In this document: piece by piece, positions 1 through 6,622 of the stretch
How the letters are laid out: each line of letters begins with the position of its first letter
How positions within the stretch are numbered: the first letter of the stretch is position 1
The notes under the pieces: model-generated
What the model was told of the DNA's origin: nothing
Databases searched by the model: none
Seen by the model: the letters and a program-made list of their open reading frames with translations, nothing else
Assembly: GCA_021780275.1 (NCBI GenBank)
Contig: JAJXZC010000244.1
Span: 1-7,572, forward strand
Length of the DNA: 7,572 nt
Direction: 5' to 3'
Source of the DNA: Pseudomonadota bacterium
GTDB taxonomy: Bacteria > Pseudomonadota > Alphaproteobacteria > Parvibaculales > Parvibaculaceae
Program-made: the position numbers and the translations under genes

Positions 1-432
1 GATGCTGGAGAGTGCGAGCTGCGCTTCCTGCCGTTTGATCTGCGCTTCGAGGTCGCGGACCTTCGCCTTGTCGGCGGCCACAGTGGATTCATAGACGGTG
101 GGGTCGATCTCGGCGAGAAGGTCGCCTTTGTTCACGTGGTCGCCGATCTGGACATGAACGATCTTCAATTCGCCGGACGCCTGCGCGCCGACATCGACAT
201 AGTCCTTGGGCTGCAGTGAACCAAGGGCGGTGACGGTCTGCTCTATGTCGCCGCGGGTGACGGCTTCCGTCTTGAATCGCGTCGCGCCGTTTTCGACCGA
301 GCGGGCATACCAGACAAGCGCCGCCACGATGAGGATGAATAGCGCAGCGAGAACCCATTGCGTCCGTGGGGTCAAATCGCGCCATATGCCGGGCAGGGCG
401 GCAAGCCGCTGCCTTGGTCTTTCGAAATTCAT
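1..432 (-). CDS. MacA-like periplasmic adaptor (membrane fusion) protein, N-terminal part, cut by window edge
   Basis: The minus frame from the ATG at 432-430 stays open for 144 codons to the window edge, so the 3' end is missing. The translation begins MNFERPRQRL. It has a cytoplasmic tail of about 24 residues, one hydrophobic segment at about 25-43 (WVLAALFILIVAALVWYA), then a MacA/HlyD-type start: TEAVTRGDIEQTVTALGSL (55-73), a lipoyl/barrel-sandwich half with VDVGAQASGELK (79-90) and IGDHVNKGDLLAEIDP (96-111), and the beginning of a coiled-coil hairpin (about 120-142, DKAKVRDLEAQIKRQEAQL). In this family the adaptor links an inner-membrane transporter (MacB ABC or an RND pump) to an outer-membrane channel for export of macrolides, lipids or peptides. 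The VDVGAQ-SG-L signature favours MacA over AcrA types, but the partner gene is outside the window, so no symbol is given. A weak Shine-Dalgarno (GGACGGA on the minus strand) lies about 10 nt upstream. Confidence 0.85.
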   Translation of the reverse strand, partial: MNFERPRQRLAALPGIWRDLTPRTQWVLAALFILIVAALVWYARSVENGATRFKTEAVTRGDIEQTVTALGSLQPKDYVDVGAQASGELKIVHVQIGDHVNKGDLLAEIDPTVYESTVAADKAKVRDLEAQIKRQEAQLALSSI

Positions 433-517
433 GTGGTCGCATTCCGTCCGGGGAAACTCGACAGGTTATAATCAGTTCAACGTGACAGGCGCATTTCTCC
501 GTCGAGTGGTTCACATC
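433..517 (-). other. Short 5' region of the MacA-like gene
   Basis: This stretch lies between the terminator of the upstream oxidoreductase gene and the adaptor start codon, and should hold the adaptor gene's promoter and 5' leader. Read on the minus strand it contains an AT-rich TATAAC, a plausible -10 box, but I see no convincing -35 at 16-18 nt. No credible small gene is present. Confidence 0.3.
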
Positions 518-552
518 AAAAAGAAGCGGCGGAGGGGACCCCTCCGCCGCTT
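518..552 (-). terminator. Intrinsic terminator of the oxidoreductase gene
   Basis: A near-perfect inverted repeat pairs 524-535 with 541-552 (AAGCGGCGGAGG with CCTCCGCCGCTT) around a short GGACC centre. On the minus strand the stem is followed by CTTTTTG (plus-strand A518-A522), the U-tract of a Rho-independent terminator. It lies about 6 nt beyond the stop codon of the oxidoreductase gene and before the MacA-like gene, so the two minus-strand genes are probably separate transcription units. The TTTT at 551-554 on the plus strand means it may also act in the other direction. Confidence 0.85.
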
Positions 553-557
553 TTCGG

Positions 558-1562
558 TCAGCTCACCCTCACCATGCGCTTGCCGATATTCTCGCCGGCG
601 AGGAGGCCGATAAGCGCTGCGGGTGTATTTTCAAGGCCGGTCAAAATATCTTCACGCACCTTGATCTTGCCTTGCGCAACCCATGACTGGAGGTCGGCCA
701 TTGCCTGTTCGCGCTTGTCGTTGAAGTCCGTCAGGATGAAGCCCTGCATGGTGAGGCGCTTCACGACGATAAGGCCGGGAATGCCGCGCGGCCCGTGCGC
801 GGGCGGAGCACCGTCATATTGGGAAACGGCGCCGCAGCAGGCGATGCGTCCGTAAAGGTTCATGTTGAAGAGGCAGGCTTCGAGAATGTCGCCGCCCACA
901 TTGTCGAAATAGACGTCGATGCCCTTGGGCGCGGCGGCGCGGAGCGCCTTGCCGACGGCTTCCGTCTTGTAGTTGATGGCGTGGTCGAAGCCGAGTTCGT
1001 TCTTCAGTAGCGCGCATTTGTCGTCGCCGCCGGCGATGCCGATGACGGTGCAGCCCTTGAGCTTCGCGATCTGGCCCACGATGGAGCCGACAGACCCGGC
1101 CGCAGCCGACACGACCACCGTATCGCCTGCCTTGGGCTTACCCACGTCGAGGAGCCCGTGATAGGCGGTGAGGCCCGCAATGCCATAGACGCTGAGGAGA
1201 TGACTCAGCGGTTCGATGGCGGGAACCTTCTCGGCGGTGTTGGCGGGAATCGCGGCATATTCCTGCCAGCCCGTATCGGCGAAGACGAGGTCGCCGGTCG
1301 AAAAGCCGGGAGCCTTCGACTCGATCACTTCCGAGATGGAGCCGCCCGCCATGACGGTGCCGGACTCGACCGCCGAGCGGTAGGTCGCGCCCTGCATCCA
1401 GGCGCGGTTCGCGGCGTCGAGCGAGATGAGTTTCACCCGGACGAGCAGTTCGCCCTCCTTCGGGCTCGGAATCTTGCCCTCCGTCAGGCTGAAATTCTGC
1501 GGGGCAAGCTTGCCTCTAGGCGTCTCGACCAGAAGTATCTGGCGGTTGGTACCCGTTGCCAT
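558..1562 (-). CDS. Zinc-independent MDR-family NADP-dependent oxidoreductase (CurA/YncB, prostaglandin-reductase-like)
   Basis: The protein has 334 residues, normal for this family. An N-terminal GroES-like domain of the ADH_N_2 type (about 6-120, starting NRQILLVETPRGKL with SLDAANRAWM at 48-56) is followed by a Rossmann domain. The dinucleotide loop is AAAGSVGSIVGQ (153-164), then GCTVIGIAGGDDKC (170-183), a charged region likely to contact NADP phosphate, and IDVYFDNVGGDILEA (215-229), the typical (Y/F)(D/E)NVGG motif of CurA, YncB and leukotriene B4 dehydrogenase/prostaglandin reductases. No catalytic-zinc cysteine set is seen. Family members reduce the alpha,beta double bond of enones in the cytoplasm with NADPH; the substrate here is unknown. 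The frame stays open upstream to 1682, but ATG 1562 is preferred: GGGAGGA lies just upstream, and homologues begin close to the NRQ motif. The gene is divergent from nadE and ends at a strong terminator. Confidence 0.9.
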   Translation of the reverse strand: MATGTNRQILLVETPRGKLAPQNFSLTEGKIPSPKEGELLVRVKLISLDAANRAWMQGATYRSAVESGTVMAGGSISEVIESKAPGFSTGDLVFADTGWQEYAAIPANTAEKVPAIEPLSHLLSVYGIAGLTAYHGLLDVGKPKAGDTVVVSAAAGSVGSIVGQIAKLKGCTVIGIAGGDDKCALLKNELGFDHAINYKTEAVGKALRAAAPKGIDVYFDNVGGDILEACLFNMNLYGRIACCGAVSQYDGAPPAHGPRGIPGLIVVKRLTMQGFILTDFNDKREQAMADLQSWVAQGKIKVREDILTGLENTPAALIGLLAGENIGKRMVRVS

Positions 1563-1565
1563 TCG

Positions 1566-1572
1566 TCCTCCC
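1566..1572 (-). promoter_or_regulatory. Shine-Dalgarno that fixes the oxidoreductase start
   Basis: On the minus strand this reads GGGAGGA, a near-perfect ribosome binding site, three nt (CGA) before the ATG at 1562-1560. It decides against the 40-residue upstream extension of the open frame, whose extra residues (MRPRRTIGGR...) look like translated 5' leader. Confidence 0.75.
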
Positions 1573-1663
1573 AAGGCCCGTTCAGGGCGCGTTAAATGTC
1601 GATGGGCGAGCTTACCGGCATTGCGGGAAAGCCGCACCTGTCCAGAGGCCTGGCGCCCGCCTA

Positions 1664-1692
1664 TTGTTCGGCGGGGCCGCAAGGGCTAGAAA
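1664..1692 (+). promoter_or_regulatory. Candidate sigma-70 promoter for nadE-gltX
   Basis: TTGTTC (1664-1669), a 17-nt spacer and TAGAAA (1687-1692) resemble a housekeeping promoter, with the TTG of the -35 box and four of six -10 bases matching. The site is correctly placed in the divergent region, about 30 nt upstream of the nadE start. No other credible pair was seen here by eye. The match is partial and unsupported by expression data. Confidence 0.3.
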
Positions 1693-1722
1693 CGCCTGCC
1701 AAGACACGGATTCACGGGACTT

Positions 1723-3384
1723 ATGACCGACAAGCTCCGCATAGCGCTCGCCCAGCTCAATCCCATTGTGGGCGATATTGCCGGGAACCTCGAAAAGGCT
1801 GTCGAAGCGCGCCGCACGGCTGCGCTCAAGGACGCCGATCTCGTCATGTTCCCGGAACTCTTCCTTGTGGGCTATCCGCCGGAGGACCTGGTCCTGAAGC
1901 CGGCTTTCCAGCGGGCGGCCATGGCCGCAGTCGCGGAGCTGGCCTTGCAGACGGCTGATGGCGGCCCGGCGGTGCTGATCGGCGCGCCCTGGGTGGATGA
2001 CGGCAAGCTCTACAATGCCTTCCTGCTGCTCGATCATGGCGAGATCCGGGGGCATAGCTTCAAGGTCGATCTGCCGAATTACGGCCCCTTCGACGAAAAG
2101 CGCGTTTTCACGCCGGGGCCTGCGCCGGGGCCGCTTTCGGTGCGCGGCGTGCGCATCGGCGTTCCGATCTGCGAGGACATCTGGACGCCGGACGTCGTCG
2201 AATGCGTTTCCGAGACCGGCGGCGAAATCCTGCTCGTCCCCAACGGTTCGCCCTACTGGGCCGACAAGGTGGATGAGCGGCAGAACATCGTCGTCTCGCG
2301 CATTCGCGAAAGCGGGCTCCCGCTGGTCTACCTCAACCAGATCGGCGGTCAGGACGAGCTCGTCTTCGACGGCGGTTCCTTCGTCGTCAATGCGGATTAC
2401 TCAGTCGCGGTACAGATGCCCGCCTGGGAAGAAGCCATCGCCATCACCGACTGGACGCGCACCGATCTCGGCTGGGTCTGCGCGCCCGGCGAAAGGGTGC
2501 TGGTCGAGGAGGATCTCGAGTCCGTTTATCTCGCGGTCGTGCAGGGGCTTCGCGACTATGTGCGCAAGAACCGCTTTCCGGGCGTCGTACTCGGCCTTTC
2601 GGGCGGTATCGACTCCGCGCTTGTCGCCGCTGTAGCGGTGGATGCGCTGGGCGCCGACAAGGTTCACTGCGTCATGCTGCCTTACCGATACACGTCGGAT
2701 GAGAGCATCAAGGACGCGGCAGAATGCGCGAAGCTGCTTGGCGTGCGTTACGACGTCGTGCCGATCGAAGGGCCGGTCGCGGGCTTCACCGATGCATTGG
2801 GACCGCTTTTCGAGGGCACGCAGTCGGGCATCACCGAAGAAAATCTTCAGTCGCGCTCGCGCGGCGTGATCCTGATGGCGATTTCGAACAAGTTCGGTTC
2901 GATGCTGCTGACGACCGGCAACAAGTCGGAAGTGTCGGTCGGTTATGCCACGCTTTATGGCGACATGAATGGCGGCTTCAATCCGATCAAGGATCTTTAC
3001 AAGATGAAGGTCTTTGCGTTGTCGCGCTGGCGCAATGATCACAGGCCGAAGAATTGCCTCGGGCCCACAGGCCGCGTGATCCCCGAGAACATCATCACGC
3101 GTCCGCCGTCCGCCGAACTTCGCCCGGACCAGAAGGACGAGGACTCGCTGCCGCCTTATGAGGTTCTCGACGCGGTTCTCGAATGTCTGGTCGAGAAGGA
3201 AATGGCGATCCGCGACATCGTCGCGCTGGGTTACGACCGGGCAGTTGTGAAGCGGGTGGAGCATCTGCTCTATATTTCCGAGTACAAGCGCCGTCAGGCG
3301 GCGCCCGGCGTCAAGATCACGCAGCGCAATTTCGGCCGCGATCGCCGCTATCCGATCGTCAACGGTTTCCGCGATGCGGATTGA
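1723..3384 (+). CDS. nadE: Glutamine-dependent NAD+ synthetase
   Basis: The 553-residue enzyme catalyses the last step of NAD+ synthesis: deamido-NAD+ is adenylylated with ATP and amidated with ammonia from glutamine. The N-terminal nitrilase-fold glutaminase domain (about 5-255) shows the catalytic triad in context: Glu45 (MFPELF), Lys114 (SFKVDL) and Cys150 (VPICEDIW). The C-terminal synthetase domain (about 270-553) carries the PP-loop GLSGGIDSAL (291-300), TTGNKSEVSVGYATLYGDMNGGFNPI (397-422), the KPPSAELRP-like PPSAELRPDQ (461-470), and the conserved tail YKRRQAAPGVKITQRNFGRDRRYPI. The length fits two-domain bacterial NadE and no key residue is missing. The start at 1723 gives the usual N-terminus (LRIALAQLNPIVGD), although the ribosome binding site (ACGGGAC) is weak. 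It is followed 12 nt later by gltX, which suggests co-transcription. Ammonia is channelled between domains in this family, so the protein likely acts as an oligomer in the cytoplasm. Confidence 0.97.
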   Translation: MTDKLRIALAQLNPIVGDIAGNLEKAVEARRTAALKDADLVMFPELFLVGYPPEDLVLKPAFQRAAMAAVAELALQTADGGPAVLIGAPWVDDGKLYNAFLLLDHGEIRGHSFKVDLPNYGPFDEKRVFTPGPAPGPLSVRGVRIGVPICEDIWTPDVVECVSETGGEILLVPNGSPYWADKVDERQNIVVSRIRESGLPLVYLNQIGGQDELVFDGGSFVVNADYSVAVQMPAWEEAIAITDWTRTDLGWVCAPGERVLVEEDLESVYLAVVQGLRDYVRKNRFPGVVLGLSGGIDSALVAAVAVDALGADKVHCVMLPYRYTSDESIKDAAECAKLLGVRYDVVPIEGPVAGFTDALGPLFEGTQSGITEENLQSRSRGVILMAISNKFGSMLLTTGNKSEVSVGYATLYGDMNGGFNPIKDLYKMKVFALSRWRNDHRPKNCLGPTGRVIPENIITRPPSAELRPDQKDEDSLPPYEVLDAVLECLVEKEMAIRDIVALGYDRAVVKRVEHLLYISEYKRRQAAPGVKITQRNFGRDRRYPIVNGFRDAD

Positions 3385-3396
3385 ACGAGCGTAACC

Positions 3397-4737
3397 ATGA
3401 CCGTCATCGCCCGCTTTGCGCCCAGCCCGACCGGCAAGCTTCATGTCGGCAATATCCGCGCGGCGCTGTTCAGCTGGCTCTATGCGAAGAAGGCGGGCGG
3501 AAAATATCTGCTGCGTCTCGACGATACGGACACGGAACGGTCGACGGAAGAATTTGCCAAGGGGATCGAGACCGATCTCGAATGGCTTGGCTTGAAGCAC
3601 GATATTTTTGCGAGGCAGTCTGACCGGATCGCCGAATATGAGTCTGCCGCGGCGGCCTTGAAGGAAGCGGGGCGCCTTTACCCCTGCTACGAAACCGGGG
3701 CGGAACTCGAACGCAAGCGCAAGCTTCAGCTCTCACAGAAGAAGCCGCCGGTCTATGACCGCGCCGCGCTGAAGCTGACCGATGACGAGAAGCGCGCGCT
3801 CGAAGCGGAGGGGCGCCGCCCGCATTGGCGTTTCAAGCTCGACAGCGAGAAGACGGGCTTTGACGATCTCGTTCAGGGGCATGTGGCGGTCGACGCGGCC
3901 TCGTTGTCGGACCCGGTGCTGGTGCGCGAGGACGGCAGTTTCCTCTACACGCTGCCGAGTGTCGTCGACGATATCGAGTTCCGGGTCACCCATGTCGTTC
4001 GCGGCGCCGACCACATCACGAATACCGGCGTGCAGATTCAGATCGCCCGCGCGCTGGGCGCCGAGCCGCCGGTCTATGCGCATTTCTCGCTTCTGCAGGG
4101 CCCCGAGGGGCGGCCGCTTTCAAAGCGCGAAGATGCCGCCTTTTCGATAGAGGCGCTGCGCGAAGCGGGTTACGAGCCCATGGCAATCAATTCGCTGCTC
4201 GCGCGGCTGGGCACTTCGGACGCGCATGAGGCGCTGTTGTCGCTCGATGAGCTTGCTGCGGGTTTCGACATCTCGCATCTCGGCCGCGCCGACATCCGCT
4301 TCGAGCCCGCCGAACTCGACAGGATGAATGCGTCGATCCTGCACCTCACGCCATACGAGGCGGCACGGGCGCGTCTTGCCGATGCCGGCTGCGATCTCGG
4401 CCCCGCCTTCTGGGATGCGGTGAAGCCGAACCTCGCGCGGTTTGCAGATGTGGCGGAGTGGGCGCGGGTCGTCCGGGGGCCGATCACGCCGGTGATCGAG
4501 GATGCGGACTTTGCCGCGGAAGCCGCCGCCGAACTTCCGGCCGAGCCTTGGGATATCGCGACATGGGGCCTCTGGACCGAGGCGGTGAAGGGGAAGACCG
4601 GCCGCAAAGGCAAGGCACTCTTCATGCCGCTCAGGCTCGCGCTTACAGGGCTCGACCATGGACCGGAGCTCAAAAATCTGCTACCTCTCATCGGGCGCGA
4701 GAGGGCGGAAGCCCGACTTCGCGGCGTAAGTCACTGA
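3397..4737 (+). CDS. gltX: Glutamate--tRNA ligase (class I, alphaproteobacterial type)
   Basis: The 446-residue cytoplasmic enzyme attaches glutamate to tRNA(Glu), and in organisms using GatCAB also to tRNA(Gln). The HIGH-type signature is [17 protein letters not shown] (8-24), with HVGN at 16-19. The Rossmann domain includes [12 protein letters not shown] (38-49) and [22 protein letters not shown] (200-221). The KMSKS equivalent is PLSKRE (240-245). The helical anticodon-binding region ends in [18 protein letters not shown] (401-418), a conserved GltX motif. In the zinc-binding stretch only Cys97 (YPCYET) remains, as in many alphaproteobacterial GltX proteins, so zinc is probably not bound. 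Many alphaproteobacteria carry two gltX copies; this may be either, and its tRNA preference cannot be told from sequence. It starts 12 nt after nadE, probably in one operon, and ends with tandem in-frame stops TGA TAA (4735-4740). Confidence 0.95.
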   Translation: MTVIARFAPSPTGKLHVGNIRAALFSWLYAKKAGGKYLLRLDDTDTERSTEEFAKGIETDLEWLGLKHDIFARQSDRIAEYESAAAALKEAGRLYPCYETGAELERKRKLQLSQKKPPVYDRAALKLTDDEKRALEAEGRRPHWRFKLDSEKTGFDDLVQGHVAVDAASLSDPVLVREDGSFLYTLPSVVDDIEFRVTHVVRGADHITNTGVQIQIARALGAEPPVYAHFSLLQGPEGRPLSKREDAAFSIEALREAGYEPMAINSLLARLGTSDAHEALLSLDELAAGFDISHLGRADIRFEPAELDRMNASILHLTPYEAARARLADAGCDLGPAFWDAVKPNLARFADVAEWARVVRGPITPVIEDADFAAEAAAELPAEPWDIATWGLWTEAVKGKTGRKGKALFMPLRLALTGLDHGPELKNLLPLIGRERAEARLRGVSH

Positions 4738-4767
4738 TAAGGCTTATGTTTTCGTAACGGCGAGACG

Positions 4768-4830
4768 ATGGCACCGAACATGGCGATGAAACGCCCGGCC
4801 ATTATTGGGATTCTCATTATTCGCGGCTGA
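4768..4830 (+). CDS. Putative isoleucine-rich leader peptide of cimA (attenuator peptide)
   Basis: A 20-codon ORF starts with ATG 4768 (in-frame ATGs also at 4780 and 4786) and ends in TGA 4828-4830. It encodes MAPNMAMKRP followed by AIIGILIIRG. The codons at 4801-4821 are ATT ATT GGG ATT CTC ATT ATT: five Ile and one Leu in seven. All five Ile codons are ATT, whereas in cimA I count four ATT against about 27 ATC. A short ORF dense in the codons of an end-product amino acid, just upstream of a gene for making that amino acid, is the established hallmark of ribosome-mediated attenuation in ilv, leu, his and trp operons. cimA commits carbon to isoleucine, so the match is specific. The ribosome binding site is weak (GGCGAG, 3 nt from ATG 4768). 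I saw no convincing own promoter; it may be transcribed from the nadE-gltX promoter. Translation is inferred. Confidence 0.6.
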   Translation: MAPNMAMKRPAIIGILIIRG

Positions 4831-4914
4831 CAACAGTCTGCCGCCGCCGTACAAGCTCGCTTAAATTCCATGTGAGATAACGGGTCCGGTCGCGGCAGGG
4901 TGATGCTGTGCGCG
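4823..4914 (+). promoter_or_regulatory. Candidate attenuator with alternative RNA pairings before cimA
   Basis: Four segments can pair in exclusive ways. Segment 1 (GCGGC, 4823-4827, at the leader stop codon) pairs with segment 2 (GCCGC, 4840-4844); the hairpin adds GAC/GTC (4829-4831 with 4836-4838) around an AACA loop with one T-T mismatch. Segment 2, extended to CTGCCGC (4838-4844), can instead pair perfectly with segment 3 (GCGGCAG, 4892-4898). Segment 3 can also pair locally with segment 4 (4891-4897 with 4909-4914, one bulged G), placing GGGTGATGCTG in the loop. Segment 3 runs into AGGGTG, a possible ribosome binding site for the GTG at 4908. No U-tract follows, so control of translation or Rho access seems more likely than an intrinsic terminator. 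Pairings were found by eye without energy calculation, and the direction of regulation is not settled. Confidence 0.4.
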
Positions 4915-4931
4915 TCATACGGAATATGACC

Positions 4932-6569
4932 ATGAGCAGAGAACGCCTCTATCTCTTCGACACGACGCTCCGCGACGGAGCGCAGACGCAGGGCGTCGAC
5001 TTCAACGTCGAAGACAAGCGGCTCATTGCGGGCCTGCTGGATGAGTTGGGCGTCGATTACATTGAAGGCGGCTATCCCGGCGCCAATCCCACCGACACGA
5101 GCTTTTTCAGCGAGCGGCCGGCGCTGAAGCGCGCGAAGTTCACGGCTTTCGGCATGACGAAGCGCGCGGGCCGCAGTGCCTCGAACGATCCGGGGCTCGC
5201 CGCGATCCTCGATGCGGATACGGACGCCGTCTGCCTCGTTGCCAAGAGCTGGGACTTCCAGGTGAGGGTCGCGCTCGGCATCACCAATGAGGAAAACCTG
5301 GAGTCGATCGCGGATAGCGTGAAGGCCATCGCCGCCAAGGGCCGCGAGCCGATGATCGACTGCGAGCATTTCTTCGACGGGTACAAGGCGAACCGCGCCT
5401 ATGCGCTCTCCTGCATCGGGACGGCGCTGGACGCGGGCGCGCGCTGGGCGGTGCTTTGCGACACCAATGGCGGCACGCTGCCGGACGAGGTCGAGCGCAT
5501 TGTCGGCGAGGTGATCGCTTCCGGCGTCTCCGGCGACCGGCTCGGCATCCATGCGCATAACGACACGGAGAATGCGGTCGCGAATTCGCTCGCCGCGATC
5601 CGCGCAGGCGTGCGTCAGGTGCAGGGAACGCTCAACGGGCTGGGCGAGCGTTGCGGGAACGCGAACATCGTTTCGCTGATCCCGACGCTGCTTCTGAAGA
5701 AGGAATATGCAGATCGCTTCGAGATCGCCGTCAGCCTCGAAAGGCTGAAGACGCTGACGCATGTTTCGCGCACGCTGGACGAAATCCTCAACCGCGCGCC
5801 GAACCGCTATGCGCCCTATGTCGGCGAGAACGCCTTTGCTTCCAAGGCGGGCATCCATGTCTCGGCGATCCTGAAGGACCCCGCGACCTATGAGCATGTG
5901 CCGCCGGAAACCGTCGGCAACCAGCGCAAGATCGCCGTTTCCGATCAGGCGGGCCGTTCGAACATCCTTGCCGCGCTTGAAGAGGCCGGCATCAAGATCG
6001 ATCCGAAGGATTCCCGCGTACAGCGGCTTCTCGACGAGGTGAAGGAGCGCGAGTTCCTCGGCTATTCCTATGATGGCGCGGGCGCCTCATTCGAACTTCT
6101 CGCGCGGCGTCTTCTGGGCGAAGTGCCGGAATATTTCGTGATCGAATCCTTCCGGGTGCTGGTTGAACGCCGCTACAACGCGGTGGGCGAATTCGTCACG
6201 GTTTCGGAAGCGACCGTGAAAGTGAATGTGGACGGCGATGTGCTGATTTCTGTGGGCGAGGGCAACGGCCCCGTCAACGCGCTCGATCAGGCGCTGCGCA
6301 AGGATCTCGGCAAATATTCGCCCTATATCGAAGACCTGCGTCTTGCGGACTTCAAGGTCCGTATCCTGACGAGCGGCACCGAAGCCATCACTCGCGTCAT
6401 GATCGAAAGCGCGGACGATATGGGCAACCGATGGTTCACCGTCGGCGTCTCGCCCAACATCGTCGACGCCTCGTTCCAGGCGCTTGTCGATTCCATCACC
6501 TACAAGCTGCTGCGCGACGGCGCGCCCGCGCCCGTCAAACCGGCCAAAAAGATGGAAGTGCGAGTCTAG
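4932..6569 (+). CDS. cimA: (R)-citramalate synthase (2-isopropylmalate synthase family)
   Basis: The 545-residue enzyme of the LeuA/HMGL family condenses acetyl-CoA with pyruvate to (R)-citramalate, the first step of the threonine-independent route to 2-oxobutyrate and isoleucine. The TIM-barrel domain (about 5-270) has DTTLRDGAQTQG (10-21) with the catalytic Arg and metal Asp, EGGYPGANPTDTSFF (45-59), the metal-binding HAHND (207-211), and NGLGERCGNANIV (235-247). A linker with the conserved NRYAPYVGENAFASKAGIHVSA follows (about 291-312), then a C-terminal LeuA-type regulatory domain (about 385-530), the usual site of end-product feedback. The DGAQTQGVDF and YPGANPTDT versions mark CimA rather than LeuA or homocitrate synthase. 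Starts at GTG 4908 and ATG 4926 are in frame; ATG 4932 gives the N-terminus MSRERLYLFDTT that fits the family, with a weak site (ACGGAA) upstream. The upstream Ile-rich leader suggests attenuation in addition to allosteric control. Confidence 0.92.
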   Translation: MSRERLYLFDTTLRDGAQTQGVDFNVEDKRLIAGLLDELGVDYIEGGYPGANPTDTSFFSERPALKRAKFTAFGMTKRAGRSASNDPGLAAILDADTDAVCLVAKSWDFQVRVALGITNEENLESIADSVKAIAAKGREPMIDCEHFFDGYKANRAYALSCIGTALDAGARWAVLCDTNGGTLPDEVERIVGEVIASGVSGDRLGIHAHNDTENAVANSLAAIRAGVRQVQGTLNGLGERCGNANIVSLIPTLLLKKEYADRFEIAVSLERLKTLTHVSRTLDEILNRAPNRYAPYVGENAFASKAGIHVSAILKDPATYEHVPPETVGNQRKIAVSDQAGRSNILAALEEAGIKIDPKDSRVQRLLDEVKEREFLGYSYDGAGASFELLARRLLGEVPEYFVIESFRVLVERRYNAVGEFVTVSEATVKVNVDGDVLISVGEGNGPVNALDQALRKDLGKYSPYIEDLRLADFKVRILTSGTEAITRVMIESADDMGNRWFTVGVSPNIVDASFQALVDSITYKLLRDGAPAPVKPAKKMEVRV

Positions 6570-6586
6570 TTTTCCGCAGAGCGCAA

Positions 6587-6622
6587 CCTCGCCCGCGCTC
6601 CGGCCGGAGCGTCTGGGCGAGG
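6587..6622 (+). other. Strong GC-rich hairpin between cimA and the rarD-like gene
   Basis: Outer arms CCTCGCCC (6587-6594) and GGGCGAGG (6615-6622) are perfectly complementary. They enclose an inner palindrome CGCTCCGG/CCGGAGCG (6596-6611), and G6595 can pair with C6613, so nearly the whole element folds into one long stem with a GGCC loop. It begins 17 nt after the cimA stop. No U-tract follows in either direction, so it is not a canonical intrinsic terminator. It could protect the cimA mRNA 3' end, act as a U-less terminator, or shape translation of the next gene, since its 3' arm runs into AGGAGG at 6620-6625. Confidence 0.45.

Noticed and set aside
89..514. 141-codon minus-strand ORF overlapping the adaptor gene
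   Set aside because: It is a frame-shifted shadow. The frame starting at 432 gives a transmembrane segment and MacA motifs, while this frame gives an Arg/His/Cys-rich sequence.
1563..1682. N-terminal extension of the oxidoreductase to the ATG at 1682
   Set aside because: The extra 40 residues match nothing in the family, and GGGAGGA just before ATG 1562 supports the shorter form.
1693..1722. Possible riboswitch or operator in front of nadE
   Set aside because: The space between the candidate promoter and the start is too short for a riboswitch, and I saw no convincing inverted repeat or known operator.
2401..3600. 399-codon minus-strand ORF opposite nadE and the gltX start
   Set aside because: It is antisense to two strongly supported genes, with low-complexity composition and no domain.
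4703..4732. Small hairpins at the 3' end of gltX (GGGC-GGAA-GCCC, and GACTT with AAGTC) as a terminator
   Set aside because: The stems are only 4-5 bp, lie inside the coding sequence, and have no adjacent U-tract; the nearest TTTT is about 17 nt downstream.
4731..5897. 388-codon minus-strand ORF opposite the leader and the first part of cimA
   Set aside because: It lies antisense to a clear, family-matching cimA frame. Its translation is rich in Arg, Ala and Asp with no recognisable domain, as expected for a high-GC shadow frame.
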